Shown: piece by piece, positions 22,707 through 35,121 of the stretch
How positions within the stretch are numbered: the stretch's first letter is position 1
How the letters are laid out: each line of letters starts with the position of its first letter
Made by a program: the position numbers and the translations under genes
The notes under the pieces: generated by a model
Databases searched by the model: none
The model's input: only the letters and a program-made list of their open reading frames with translations
What the model was told of the DNA's origin: nothing
Origin: Drechslerella dactyloides
Taxonomy: Eukaryota > Ascomycota > Orbiliomycetes > Orbiliales > Orbiliaceae
DNA: 64,000 nucleotides
Direction of reading: 5' to 3'
Assembly: GCA_020064725.1 (NCBI GenBank)
Contig: JAGTWJ010000017.1
Coordinates: 3,658,001-3,722,000 of the forward strand

Positions 22707-25700
22707 ATGCAGAGGCGCAGACAGACCAGGTCGACAGTTGGCAGACACTCGGCAGATTCATCATCGCAGCCTCCTGCAGCCTCTCCTCCCTCAAACCCCT
22801 CGACCGCATCCTCCTCGGCCACCACGACTCCCAACCAGTCCTTCCTCCACAACCACCTCAATCCTCCCCTCCCTCTCCCTCCGCAACCACCACCACCACC
22901 ATCATCATCAGCTGCTGCCGCTGCCACTGCTATCGCCGCTGCCCCCACGACGCCCAGAGCTCGACGACACCAGAAGCGGAAATCGGTCGCCATCTCCCAG
23001 GACCTCGACGAGAACCCTCTCCCGCCGCCACCCCTCGAAGAACCCGTTCCCAAGCGCAGACGAACCCGAGCACAGCCAGAACAATCTCTCCCGCCGCAGC
23101 CTCCCCTCCAGTCTCCTCCGGCTGACTCGCCTACCTCTTCGAAGGTTCTCACGCGTTCCGCTCGCAAGAGAGCTCGGTTCTCCGAAGACTTCGAGATGTC
23201 TGCAAGCGGGTAAGTCCGTTCGTTCGTGTCCGTCAATATAACATCGACGCCAGCCCTCCCTCCCCAACCCTCACACGATCGGATGAATCTCGCGTACTAC
23301 GAAAGAGAGAGAAAGAAAGAGAGAGCTAACGGGCAATGGCCGTGTTCGCAGCAGAGGAGACGCTCCAAACATCACGTCGCCCGCCGAAACTCCCGAAACA
23401 CCAACGACACGAAAATCGACCCGCTCGAAGAAGCAGACAACCCCAGCCGCGGCCGCTACAACCCCGAGTTCCCGCCGCTCTCCCAGTGCCAAACGACAGA
23501 CGACGAACGAGAAGAAGCCCGAGTCCCCCTCCCTCTTCCAGTCCCAACCCCCCGCCACGCCGACGCCATCCTCCCGAAAAATCAAACGGAAAGAAAGCAA
23601 TGGCTCCAGAACAGACGCCGAGGTGAAGGCTGGCGACGCGAAGCCCGACAAGGACAAATATCCCGAGGAGGACGAGGACGAAGATATGGGCGACAACCCC
23701 CCGCCGCCGGCGGACCCACCAGCGGAGGAGGAAGAAGAGACGGGCAACAATGAAGACTACGATAGAGAAGTGGACGACGATGACATGTACGACGGGTTCT
23801 CCCACCGGAGCATCTCGCAGTCGATGAGAGCGCTGTCCGGCATGCTGTCCGGAATCCCCGGCCGCTTGCGGGATATTCTCAACAATCTGAAGAATCGGGA
23901 GGACATCACGGTGCAGATGCTCGCGCTGCAGGAGCTGTCGGAGATCTTGCTGATGGCCAATGAGGACAGCCTGTCCGGCAATATCGCCACGGACCAATTC
24001 GTCAAGGAGCTGGTGATCATTATGAGCGAGCCGGATATGTTTGGCGGCGAGAATCCGGAGCTGATGCTTCTCGCTTGTCGGTGTCTTGCCAATCTGATGG
24101 AGGCGCTGCCTTCGGCGACTTCCAATGTGGTCTACGGTGGCGCTGTTCCCGTTCTGTGTCAAAAGCTGTTGGAGATTCAGTACATCGATCTTGCTGAACA
24201 AGCTCTAAGTGTTCGTCCCGCCGATTGTCCTTTTTATATCAACGTGGTTTTGCTATTCATGCTGACGAGATGTTGAATGTCTAGACGCTCGAGAAGATTT
24301 CTCATGAATATCCTACGTCCATCATCCGCGAGGGCGGGCTGGTTGCCTGCCTCAACTTTCTCGACTTTTTCTCGACAAACGTGCAGCGGACCGCCGTCAC
24401 GACCGCCGCCAACTGCTGCCGCAACATTCCCGAGGACTCCTTCCCGACAGTGCGAGATGTTATGCCCATACTACTCGGCGTGCTAAGCAGCAGCGATCAA
24501 AAGGTCGTGGAGCAGGGCTGTCTGTGTATCTCGAGGATCGTGGAGAGCTTTAGACATCAGCCTGAGAAACTGGAGGAGCTTGTGTCCAAGGATCTGCTGC
24601 GGGCGATACTTCAATTGCTCCTGCCGGGAACTACGAACTTGGTCGGCCAGCACATTCATACGCAGTTTCTCCGCGTTCTGAGCATCTTGGCCAAGTCCAG
24701 TCCCAGGCTGTCGGTAGCGATGTTTGAGATGAACATTACGGAGACGCTGTACCAGATCATGACTGGCGTTTCTCCGCCGGCTGCTACGGATGATTTCGCA
24801 CTCAAAGTCGACAGGGTTATGATTATGCAGGCTTTGATCCATAGGCCCAAGGAGCAGGTTACCGAGACTCTCAACGTCATCGGCGAGTTGCTGCCTAGCC
24901 TCCCCGACGGTATGTGTTTGCTACTAAATGCGATTGTACTATGTATACTGACTGGTGCTAGATGAAATCTTTAATGTTCCTGGGATATCCGATTTCCAAA
25001 GCCACAGGGCTAGTACCGATGACAAACTCAACGAAAAGCGAATCTCCCTTCTAGCGTCCTGCCAATCGGAGTTGCGACGTTTCGCCATCGTTCTGCTGCC
25101 GACACTGACCGATACGTATCTAAGCACGGTCAACCAGCAGGTCCGGCAGAAGGTTCTTAGCTGCCAGCTCAAGATGATAGTCAATCTCGACGTGAACATG
25201 CTCAAGGATGCGCTCTGGAACGTGCAGTATGCCTCATTCTTGGCTTCCATCTACTCGCAGAAGGACCAGCCATCTTCAATCGCTGGCGCCCTCCAGGTTT
25301 CCGAACTGCTTCTTCGCCGACTGCCCGACATTTACCGATACCATTTCCACCGCGAAGGCGTGATCTCGGAGATCAGGAAGCTCGCGGAGCAGCCGCTCGA
25401 TCTGCTGGAGGATAGCGAGGATAGCAATGACGAGGACGAGGACGAGGACGAAGATGCCATGAGAGATGACAAGGAGCCCTCTGAACCTGCGTCTGAACAA
25501 CCGGTTAAGGACGGTGAAGTCAGTCCGGAGAATTCTCAGAAGAGCGAAGACGACGAGGCCAACGAGGAAGACGAAGAGTCGTCTTCCGGGTCGGAATCGT
25601 CGTCCATCCGTCGTCTTGCGGCCCATGCTGTGTTGACTATCGATCAGTGGATCATTCTCCGAGCGAGGTCCTTTATCGAGGAGCATGACAAGGATGCCGA

Positions 25701-28700
25701 TGGCCAAGCGAAGAAGGAAGCTGAAAAGGTGTTGCTGACGATTCGGGAGCTGGTGGACAGCTTGGAGACCGCGGACAAGCCAAAGGCGGTATTTCAGCAG
25801 CTTGCCAACTATTTCCAAAACACGAATTCGCTCACCTCGATCTCCAGCTTTGAGTTGTCTCATTCCGGGCTGGTGGAGGGATTGCTCAAGGTACTCACGG
25901 GCGAGGATGGCGGACGGAAGAACGCGACTCGGCGAGAGTTCCTGGAGATTTTCATGGGACACTCGGATCCTAAAGACAACAGCTCTCCTTTTTCGGTCCT
26001 TATCGCCAAGCTCCAAGAACTGCTGAGCCGCAGCGAGCACTTTGAAGTCAACACTGTTCATCACAATGCGTATGATGGCAACAGAAGCCCGGCCTCAATG
26101 CTGGCCAAGCAGCTGCGACTCAAGCTGACAGCCGATGAAAACTCCGAAATCCCTAAGCCCTACCGCAATATTATGGTTTCCATTCATGCAATCGCTACTT
26201 TCAAGGCTTTGGATGACTATCTTCGACCGCGGATAGCACTCTCCGAGCAGCCTAGACCGACGCGAGGGGAGCGTGGGGGCCATCTGTCCAACGCCTTGGC
26301 GGCATTTGCTGCAGCGGCAGCGGCAGCTTCGGGCTCTGGTTCGACGTCAAATACCCCTCCCATCCCGGATATCGGCCAATCGACCCCTTCGCCATCATCC
26401 CGAACGAAGAAGCCAACGCGACCTTCCCGAACGAAGAAGGCGGAGGACGCTTCGCAAGCGGAGAGTTCTGGCGACGCTCTCAAAACCCCGACGAAGCGCG
26501 ACAAGTTGCCAAAGGCCACTCGCGAGGCCTTGGCCGCGGAAGAACAGCTGGAATGTATGGACGAACGACAGATGAGCGAGCAAGAGGATTTGGATGAGAT
26601 GAATGCGCTCTTGGAAGATCTGGACCAGGAAATGACGGATTCTCCGGCCCCGGAGCCGGGTGCTGTCAACATGGAGCTTGCGGGCGGGAAAGTCACCGCG
26701 CGGAAGGAAGACGGCACGAGGATCGCTACGCCGATTGGCACGCCCAGTCGCGATAGAGGTGCTGGTACCCCTGTTGCCGACATGCCTCATCATCAGGCCT
26801 TGGCGCACTCGCGACCGATATCTTATGCTGCGGCGGCGGGGACTCCCACCGATTGGCACATTGAGTTCAGCATTGGCGAGCGGGTTTTGTCGAATGATAC
26901 TACGATATACGGAGCCGTCCATCAGGCGAATCGGTCGGAGGAAGGTGAGAATCACAGGTCGGTCTGGTCGTCGACGTACACCATCAAATTCCGTCGAGCG
27001 TCGGGCCCGGCACCGGTTGAGCCGTCGCTGTCTCCAACTATGGAGTCACCCCAGGTGTCCAACGGCATTCCTATGTCTGTGGAGAAGAATAAAGTCACCG
27101 CCTCCATCCTCCATCTCCTCAGCATTCTCCATTCGCTCAATTCGAACATTGACGATGTGTTTTCTGGAGAATTCGAGAGCATCAAGCCGCGCCATCCGCC
27201 CGCGTTGGGTCAGTTTGTCAATACAAAGTTGACGGCCAAGTTGAACCGACAGCTGGAGGAGCCGCTCATCGTTGCGAGTTCCTGTCTCCCGTCGTGGAGC
27301 GAGGATCTTGCGCGCTACTATCCGTTCCTGTTCCCCTTTGAGACTCGGTTCTTGTTCCTGCAGTCGACGTCGTTCGGGTATTCGAGGTCGATGAATAGAT
27401 GGCAGAGCGCGACTGCGAACGAAGGCCGCAACGACAGGCGGGACGACCGGCCGTTCTTGGGCCGCCTGCAGCGACAGAAGGTACGCATTTCGCGCAACAG
27501 GATCTTCGACTCTGCTGTCAAGGTGATGGAACTCTACGGGGCGTCCCCGAGCGTGCTGGAGGTCGAGTACTTCGAGGAGGTCGGCACGGGGCTCGGTCCC
27601 ACGCTTGAGTTCTACTCGAGCGTCTCCCGCGAGTTCGCGCGCAAGACCCAGAACATGTGGCGGGAGAGCGACTCGTTCTCGGATAAGGAGTACACGTTTG
27701 GCGCGCAGGGGCTGTTCCCGGCGCCGATGGACGCCAAATTCGCGGAGACGGAAGGTGGGAAGCGGGTCCTTCAGCGGTTCAAGGTGCTCGGCAAGTTTGT
27801 TGCGCGGGCGATGCTCGATTCGCGACTGATCGATATCTCGTTCAACCCGAACTTTTTCCGCGGCGGCGACGACACGGAGGCGGTTGCGCCGTCGTTCGGG
27901 GCGGTCAAGACTGTCGACAAGGGACTCGCGCAGTCGTTGAATCTTCTGCGAAAGTTCGCGGTCCGCAAGAGCATTGTCGATGAGATGAAGCTACCCGCGT
28001 ACGAGCGCGCCCAGCAGCTGGCTGAGATTCGGATCGATGGCGTCGTGGTGGATGACCTCGCGTTGGACTTTACGCTGCCGGGCTATCCGCACATCGAGCT
28101 CGTGCGGGACGGAGCGAACAAGGCGGTCAATATCAATAACGTTGGGGAGTACGTTGACAAGGTTATCGATTTGACGCTTGGCAGCGGGGTGCAGCGGCAG
28201 GTGGATGCGTTCCGGGTTGGGTTTTCGCAGGTGTTCCCGTATGCGGCGTTGAGAGCGTTTACGCCTGACGAGTTGGTGATGATGTTTGGACGGGTCGCGG
28301 AGGACTGGTCGCTTGAGAGTAAGTCTTTCTTTTTTCCATCTCGTGTGATGAGTTTGGACTGGTTGCTGACGCGTCGTGTTTCTTTTGTAGCGTTGATGGA
28401 TTCGATCAAGGCGGATCATGGGTTTAATATGGATAGCAAGTCGGTTCGGAACCTGCTGCAGGTCATGAGCGAGTTCACGCTGCAGGAGCGACGGGAATTC
28501 CTTCAGTTTGTCACCGGCAGCCCGAAGCTCCCCATCGGAGGTATGTTTATGGCCCTCTCCTTTGAGTATGTGCTTTCGATATGCTAACGGTTTTTGTGCA
28601 GGCTTCAAGAATCTGACGCCCATGTTTACTGTCGTCTGCAAGCCCAGCGAGCCGCCGTTGGTGTCGGACGACTATTTGCCCAGCGTCATGACGTGCGTTA

Positions 28701-28798
28701 ACTATCTCAAGCTTCCAGACTACACGTCCGTCGAGGTGCTCCGGCAGCGGCTGCACACTGCTGTCCACGAGGGGTCTGGCGCCTTCCATCTTTCTTAG
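22707..28798 (+). CDS. UFD4: HECT E3 ubiquitin ligase, UFD4/TRIP12 type, 1896 aa
   Basis: Six exons: 22707-23209, 23352-24210, 24285-24909, 24962-28318, 28391-28540 and 28602-28798; the frame closes at every junction. The N-terminus (about 1-290) is disordered and Pro/Ser/Arg-rich. Residues about 300-690 form armadillo-like repeats (LQELSEILLMANEDSL, TAANCCRNIPEDSFPTVRD, GCLCISRI). An acidic tract follows at about 810-880 and an Ala/Ser/Pro-rich linker at about 1100-1310. The C-terminal HECT domain is about 1500-1896, with GTGLGPTLEFYS, NLTPMFTVV and the catalytic Cys1863 in VMTCVNYLKLPDYTS. In yeast Ufd4 assembles chains on ubiquitin-fusion and N-degron substrates in the cytosol/nucleus; the same is expected here. 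An in-frame ATG at 22605 would add 34 low-complexity residues; I prefer 22707. Confidence 0.95.
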
Positions 28799-29743
28799 AC
28801 GTCCGTCTTCTCTCTTTTTGTCTTTATTCTCTCTTTCTTTCATCCTCCCTAATGATCGTTATGTCTGCCTGCCTACTTCATTGTTATGGCGTTCTTCTTG
28901 TGTTTCCCCCTTTTCTTGTCTTGATTGCGTGATCGATACTTCCCCGGCCTTGGCTTTATTCTAACATGGTTCCTTTTATTATTGATTCTTTCTAAAAATT
29001 CTCCAAGTTGTTTTTTGTTTTTACGTACTGCTGCTTTTTTTTGTGATACGGAATACATAGTCTAAAGGATATTTCGAACGGTGATTGTGTATTGGTCTTC
29101 TTACTCTCTCCTCTTGAATTCTCTTTGCTACTCTCACCTCACCTCACCTTTTTTTAACACTTCTTTGTGCAATTGATGCATGACGGAGCGCTGGTTTGCT
29201 GTATCGACTGGATATGGAATGGATTGAATTCGGCGGATGGATGCGTATGGGGGCGGAAGACTGGTTACTGCGATAATGCTGCGATTGTTTTACGGTTGTT
29301 CTTTCTTTACGATATAAAATTGGTATTACATTCGGGTTTGTCTTTCAGGTTCGCTTTTTTTCCTGTTTACCGATGCTGCTTCGTTTTGTTAGTTTCCTGG
29401 GTAGATAGATTTCTGTCTGTCGTGTTTATTTATATCCGAGAATGGCACGGTTTATTTCTATCTAGCTTGTGACAATTCGATTGTAGAACGTGAATAGCGT
29501 TATGTCGTGCATGATATCTCCGTGGTACGAACTCAGGTGGATCTCGGACCCCTGCTCGAATTTTCTGCGCTAAAGCGGCGTTTTGGGATGCAACAGGCGA
29601 CAACCCAAAGTTCCAATCTTTTTTTTTTTTTTTCTTGCGTTCGTTACTTCTCCAACCCACTTCACCCCGCCGACAAGAACGGTTCATACACCTCGATTGA
29701 CGCAACTGTCAGTCGAGCACGCCCGGCAATCGCGCGGGATAAT
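28799..29743. other. Intergenic, UFD4 3' end and PPR promoter
   Basis: T-rich downstream sequence, then the upstream region of the next gene with a T15 run at 29619-29633. No separate gene is seen. Confidence 0.4.
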
Positions 29744-32269
29744 ATGCACTGTCCGCGATGTCTCGTCCGGGCATACGGCGCCGTCCTCGCGTCGCACGGA
29801 TACCCGTCCATCGGCACGCTCATCGCCCGCCGCAACATCACGTCGGGACGTAAAGCCACCGGCGCGATCCGTCGCCCCACCCGCGTCTTCGCATCGCCGC
29901 CTTCCACCGCCGTCGACAAGCGCGGCCGCCTCCTCACGCGCGGCGGGCCGAAGAGTGCGGATGAGCGCACATATACTGCTGCCTCGCGGGACCGCGGGAA
30001 CGTTGACGACAGCCGGTACGATGATGACCGTGGAGGAGGTGGTGGTGGTGGTAGACGGGGCGCGGGGATGGATATCGCTGTACGTGGTGGTAGAGGGAGC
30101 GGGTTAGGTTTCCCCGCGGAGAAGAAGCGGGTTGATGCGGCGAAGATTGCGGCGGGTGTGCAGAAGGCGCTGCAGGGCAGCCATGAAGAGCATGAGGGTG
30201 CGGTTGAGATGTTGAAAGATCTGGGGAGTCGCGGACGGACGGACCTTGTCGTCGCGTGGAACCACGTTATCGAGTGGAAGTTGAAGCGGGGCAACATCCA
30301 CATGGCGTTGAAGCTCTACAACGAGGTTTGTTCCACCACCCGTGCGATCCATACGTCTATGTGGATATTCAGCGGACGCTAATGCTTCTCGGCACCGTAG
30401 ATGAAGAAACGGGGCACAAAGCCGGACTCGTACACGTACCTGCGCATCCTCAACGGCCTGGCGGATAACGCGGCCACGACGCCCAGCGCGCTAGGCCGGG
30501 CGCTGACAGTCTACTACTCCATGACGGCGCCGTCATCCCCCGTCAAGCCGACGATAATCCACACCAACGCCGCGCTGAAAGTCTGCGCGCAGGCAAAGGA
30601 CGTCGACGCAATGTGGGACATCGCCGAGCGGATACCGGACAAGGGGCGCGGACAGGCCGACGCGTTAACGTACACGACGCTGCTGAACGGCATCCGCAAC
30701 AGCATCGACGGGTCGCCGGATAAGAGCGTCACGGAGGGGCGGGAGCTGTGGGAGAACATTCTGCTGAAATGGCAGGACGGCTCGCTGCAGATGGACGAGG
30801 GGCTAGGGTGTGCGATGGCCAGACTGCTGCTGCGGAGCGTCAAGCCGGAGGACTGGGACGACGTGCTGAGTTTATGTCAGGATGTATTCGGTGTGCCGCG
30901 GCTGCTGCCGAGGATGGGGTCCAAGGCGCGCAAGCTGCTGCCCGTGAGGACGCCGGCTGGCGTGGAGAAGCCGCAGAGCCCCGAGGACCTGGCGAAGAAG
31001 GCGAAGGAGACGGAGGAGATGACGGGGGAGCTGAAGGACAGCATCGCCGCAGCGATACAGTCTGTGCAAGCGCAGAAGAAAGCGGACGGGACAACCGCGG
31101 ATCTCGACGAAGCAGCTACCAGCGAAGAAAGCGAAGACACCAGTGAAGTCGAGGAGTCGCTGAGTCTCGTCGCGAGCCCACCCGCGGACGCAACAGCCTT
31201 GATCACGGAGCAAATCCCGACGCAGAAGGCGCCCATCAACAATAACGGCCTCTCAGTCCTCCTCGAGGCCTGCCTATCCCTCCGCGCCTACGACTCCGCC
31301 AACAACTACTGGGAACTCGTCACGGAAAGCTACGACGTAAAACCGGACCGCGACAACTACCACAACCGCATGCGCATCCTCTCAATGCAAAGCGACTCCG
31401 CCGGCTGCCTCGCCCTCGCCGAAGAAATGGCTGCGAACGGCATCGACCTCAACCAAAACCTCTTCTTCATCGCCCTCAACGGCTGCCGCCGCGCGAAGAA
31501 GACCGCAGGCTTCAACGACGCCCTCCGCCTCCTCGACTTGATGAGCCGCCACGACGTCGAGGTCACATCAAAGGTCATCACGGCCTTCATCCGCGCCGCA
31601 ACAGTCACCGAAGACACAGACGTGATGAAGCGCGCATGGACAAAACTCGGCCCGGGCCGCTTCAACATCCACAAGATGATCGACCCGACGGGCAAATCCG
31701 TCGACAAGATCGAGCGCGACCTCGAATGCTGCCAGGAGCTCGTGTCCATGTCCGACGCCATCCTCGGCCGCATGTACAAGACCAAGCTAACGCTCGACGA
31801 AAAGGACTTTGCCGACCAGGTTAACGCATCCCGACAGAAGATCCACAAGTACATCAACGGGCATTTTTCGCAGCAGCGCGCCGAGGGCACGCGTGGCGGC
31901 GCGTATACGGACCAGGTGCGCTCGTACAGAGAGCGCAAGCAGACCGACCGACCGGGCAAGAAACCGCTGTCCGTCGAGCGGGATCGCGGCCGCTGGACCA
32001 AGTTTGGCTCCGAGGAGATGCAGCGGGAAGTGACGACCGTCGCGCGGATGAAGAAGTTTATGGGAAACAGTCCCGGCGAGGTCAACTTGCAGGGGATGCG
32101 GAAACGTCCGGCGAAGAGGAATCAAATCGCGGAGGCGCTGAACGTTCGCGAGCGGGCGCCGCGATCGAAGCGGTTTATGCAGAACAGAGATACGGACTAC
32201 ACGGCGCATTATCGGCCGGAGAGGGAGAAGAGGCGGATGGCGAAGGAGAGAAGCTATGCGGACGCTTAA
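29744..32269 (+). CDS. Pentatricopeptide-repeat protein, probably mitochondrial, 816 aa
   Basis: Two exons, 29744-30325 and 30401-32269, joined in phase 0 by a 75-nt intron that cuts inside a PPR (ALKLYNE|MKKRGTKPDSYTY). The N-terminus is Arg/Ala/Ser-rich with few acids, consistent with mitochondrial import, followed by a poly-Gly stretch near residue 100. PPR-type units include VVAWNHVIEWKLKRGNIHMA, PDSYTYLRILNGLAD, TIIHTNAALKVCAQAKDVDA and ALTYTTLLNGIRN; after an acidic low-complexity spacer a second set follows (GLSVLLEACLSLRAYDSANN, DRDNYHNRMRILSMQ). The last about 110 residues are strongly basic. Likely a mitochondrial RNA-binding factor; I cannot name the yeast counterpart. It lies 0.9 kb downstream of UFD4 on the same strand, with no functional link implied. 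Confidence 0.88.
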
Positions 32270-32836
32270 GCCGCTCCGTGCATGTATACTTCAAGCGTTG
32301 GTGACGGATCTGTATATATGGGACATGATACCGGCGTTTGAGAAGTCAATATGTATATATACGATAGGGAGTTGATCGACTACACACACACACTATCACC
32401 ATTCTGCTACAGTATACGAGCCGCGTAGAGATAAAGAAGGAGGGAGATCGATTGTTATGTACTATACTATATATATAGGATTAACCGCAATCAAGGAAGC
32501 AAAAAGGGCTCAGAGCAGAGCACACGGAAAGGAAGGTAGGCTCGTGCAAACGATTCTAGCTCCAAAAGCTTCAGCAACTCGAAGACTCAGCTTACGTTAC
32601 ATCAATAGGACCTGAGTATTACATGCATACCAACGCCGGGACCATAACTAGGGGAGGATACGACTAGGTTGTTGGGGGGCATTGATTGAAAAGCATTGCA
32701 AGAAGGAACGCAGGCATTCATAACACAGAAAGACGAAAGAAAGAAAGAAAACTCCGATTCCAAACCAGCTAGCTCCTCGATAATATCTCGTTCGTGCTTG
32801 TTGTACATGCTCGCCGTTCGACGCTACTTTGGTTGC
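32270..32836. other. Convergent intergenic region
   Basis: The 3' flanks of the PPR gene (plus) and the BSD gene (minus) meet here. AT-rich, no ORF of interest. Confidence 0.4.
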
Positions 32837-34373
32837 TTACTCCCAGTCTTCCTCGTCGCTTTCCTCGGGCTGGTCGGAGAGTTAGTATGGAGTCTGAAAG
32901 TTATTGGGGATTCAAGAAGGTAGTACCTTGGGCTGCCGTTTCGGCGGGGAGCCTGAGGCATTGGAAGGCGCGCCGGACACTAGGTCGTAGCTGGACTCGC
33001 TGTCCGGCTGCGACATGATGTCGGCGGGTTTGGGCTTCGCACGTAAAGTATCCGAAGACGGCTTTTGGATGATTGGCTTGCCAGAGCCGCCGGCCGCCGG
33101 CTTCTTGTTGTCTTCGCCTTCTTCCTCTTCTTCTTCTTCGTCTTCTTCGTCCTCTTCATCCTCCTCATCTTCTTCATCTTCTTCATCTTCCTCGTCCTCG
33201 TCGCTATCTTCCTCCCAGCCAACTTCTTCCTCCTCCTTCGCGGCAACTATACCATGAAAGTTAGTGAGAATTTAGGTAATATAAGTTTAAGAGATGTGAA
33301 TCCACAAACCCTTGAGGAGTTCCTTCCGCTTCTGTTCCTCGGCATCTAGCTCGCCTCTCAAGAAGTAGTACCTCTTCCAGAATTCTTCGTAAGTAACGTC
33401 ACCGGGAACAAGTTTCTCCATCGAGCTTCGCAGCTCAGGATACTGCTCCAGGTCCTTGGCGATCTGATCCGTCTTTTGGTCGGCTGAGAACGCTGTGGCC
33501 CATTCGGACTTGTACTTGGGCGACCTGGGGTCCGACTTGAAATTATCGAGGTTCGAGTGGAGGAGATGCAGCTGGGCGTCGAGGCGGGTCGTACTTTATC
33601 CGCAGTTAGCAGACATGCACCAAACGTGATACCAAACTCTAGCACGGGCGGGAAGCTTACTGTATCGGCCTTTTGCTGTCCTCTGTGCCCTTCGTCTCGA
33701 ATAGCACGTCCTTCTTGTCACCGGCCTTCTCGTCCATCCTCTCATCGTCGCTGTCGCTCGGCGGGGCAATCGTCACGGCATCCCGGAGGAAGTTCCCGAG
33801 GTTCGCACCAAACTTGGCCAGATACGCATCAGCTACATCTTCCGCCTTCTGTACCTCCGTGATGCCCTTCATGGCTTCCGCCCTCAGTCGGCCGAGCAAG
33901 GTGGCGTTAGCATCCGCCGGGTTCTGCAGAGAACCCTCCTCTCCCGCTGAAGCAGACGACTCTCCTTCCTCTGCCCCTTCCGCCACCTCTCGAGTCTCAT
34001 CGCCCAGCTCGGGAGATTTTCCGGTGCTTAAGGCGCGGGACCTCGTCACAACGGCCTCGCGCAGACCCGTCCACCCCCGCTGAGCTTGCTCGCTCCGGGT
34101 CGCGTACTCTGTCTTGGTAGTCTCATAGTAGGCCTCTCCTTGATGCTTTACGGTCTCCAGTATGGCGCCGAAACGGGCGCCCCAGGCGGTACCTTGGATG
34201 GTCTTGTAGGCCTCGCCAAACTCGGAGGAGAGAGACTGCTGGCGGCGGTGCGGCTGCGGCGCCGCGGAAGTCGATGCCTGCGTCGGGGTCTGGGCGCGGT
34301 CAGCGTCCTCGCCGGTCGACGGCCCGTGTCGCGGGAGGTTCTCCTCCGTGATGTGGTCGTAGGCAAAGTCCAT
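32837..34373 (-). CDS. BSD-domain protein, 449 aa
   Basis: Four exons on the minus strand: 34373-33661, 33593-33310, 33246-32927 and 32869-32837. The last intron has a textbook TACTAAC branch site. The final exon encodes only PEESDEEDWE. Residues 1-235 are largely polar with helical segments. About residues 262-320 form the BSD domain, ending in the signature EEFWKRYYF. Exon 3 starts VAAKEEEEVGWEEDSDED and continues in a long Asp/Glu run, then a Ser/Pro/Lys tail. BSD domains occur in TFIIH p62, synapse-associated SYAP/DOS2 proteins and relatives; the DOS2-like fungal group has this acidic VGWxxD tail. A membrane-traffic or ubiquitin-linked role is possible but not shown by sequence. Confidence 0.92.
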
Positions 34374-35121
34374 CGCGAAGACGTAGGCGGTACCAGGGAG
34401 CCGGTGGTGCGGGAGCCAGGGGCTTTGAGGGATGCTACCTGGAACTAGCCAGGCCGACGCCTTCGGGAGCTCGAGCTACGCCGCGAAACAAGAGCCGAGG
34501 TACGGTATCGCGCTGCGAAGGCAAGGGTAGAAGCTTAGGAAACAGGGCGGAGAAGCTGGAGACAACGGTGTGTGTATTTTTCAGCTCTTCTTGCGACCTC
34601 GTCGACTGGTGTCGTGTCGATGCAGACGGGCCGATGGGACGGAGCGATAGGATGGAATGATTGCCAGGTGGTGGTTGGTTGGCGGTGATTGGCGGGGTTG
34701 CAGACCGTGGCTCCAAGGCTAAAATGTCCGCTCGCCGGGTTCTTTCGCGTATACGTGCCGCCCGAGCTTGGAAGGGAGCTCTTTTGATCGCGACGCTCCT
34801 CGGTACGAGTCTGCTCCTGGTTGCAGAGCTAGGTCAATGGCGTCGAGTTCCGGGTTTCGGTGTTCGTGGCTTATATATATTGAAATGGACTAGCTAGCTA
34901 ACAGGAACAAAGCCGCTCTATTGCAGGGACAAAGGCAGATGCAAGATATCGATAGGAAACAAGATTAAACAAGCCATAGTTAAGTATCTACATTTTCCCA
35001 TGACCCGATAGAACGAGTGCCAAGACCAAGGACCAAATGCAACTAGCAAATTATCGACGTTCAACTGGATGTACAAGAATTCATTCCAAACCGTCGGTCG
35101 GCGGTCTCCCCAAAATTGCTT
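34374..35121. other. Intergenic with a doubtful 57-aa ORF
   Basis: Upstream region of the BSD gene and 3' flank of the ArfGAP gene. A plus-strand ORF from ATG 34724 to TAG 34897 encodes a basic start (MSARRVLSRIRAARAWK) followed by a hydrophobic helix (GALLIATLLGTSLLLVAEL). It could be a small membrane or mitochondrial protein, but nothing else supports it. Confidence 0.3.

Noticed and set aside
22496..23236. 246-codon minus-strand ORF
   Set aside because: Exactly antisense to the Pro/Ser/Arg-rich first exon of UFD4; composition is the mirror of that low complexity.
23326..24201. 291-codon minus-strand ORF
   Set aside because: Antisense to UFD4 exon 2, whose frame is supported by splice sites and ARM-repeat homology.
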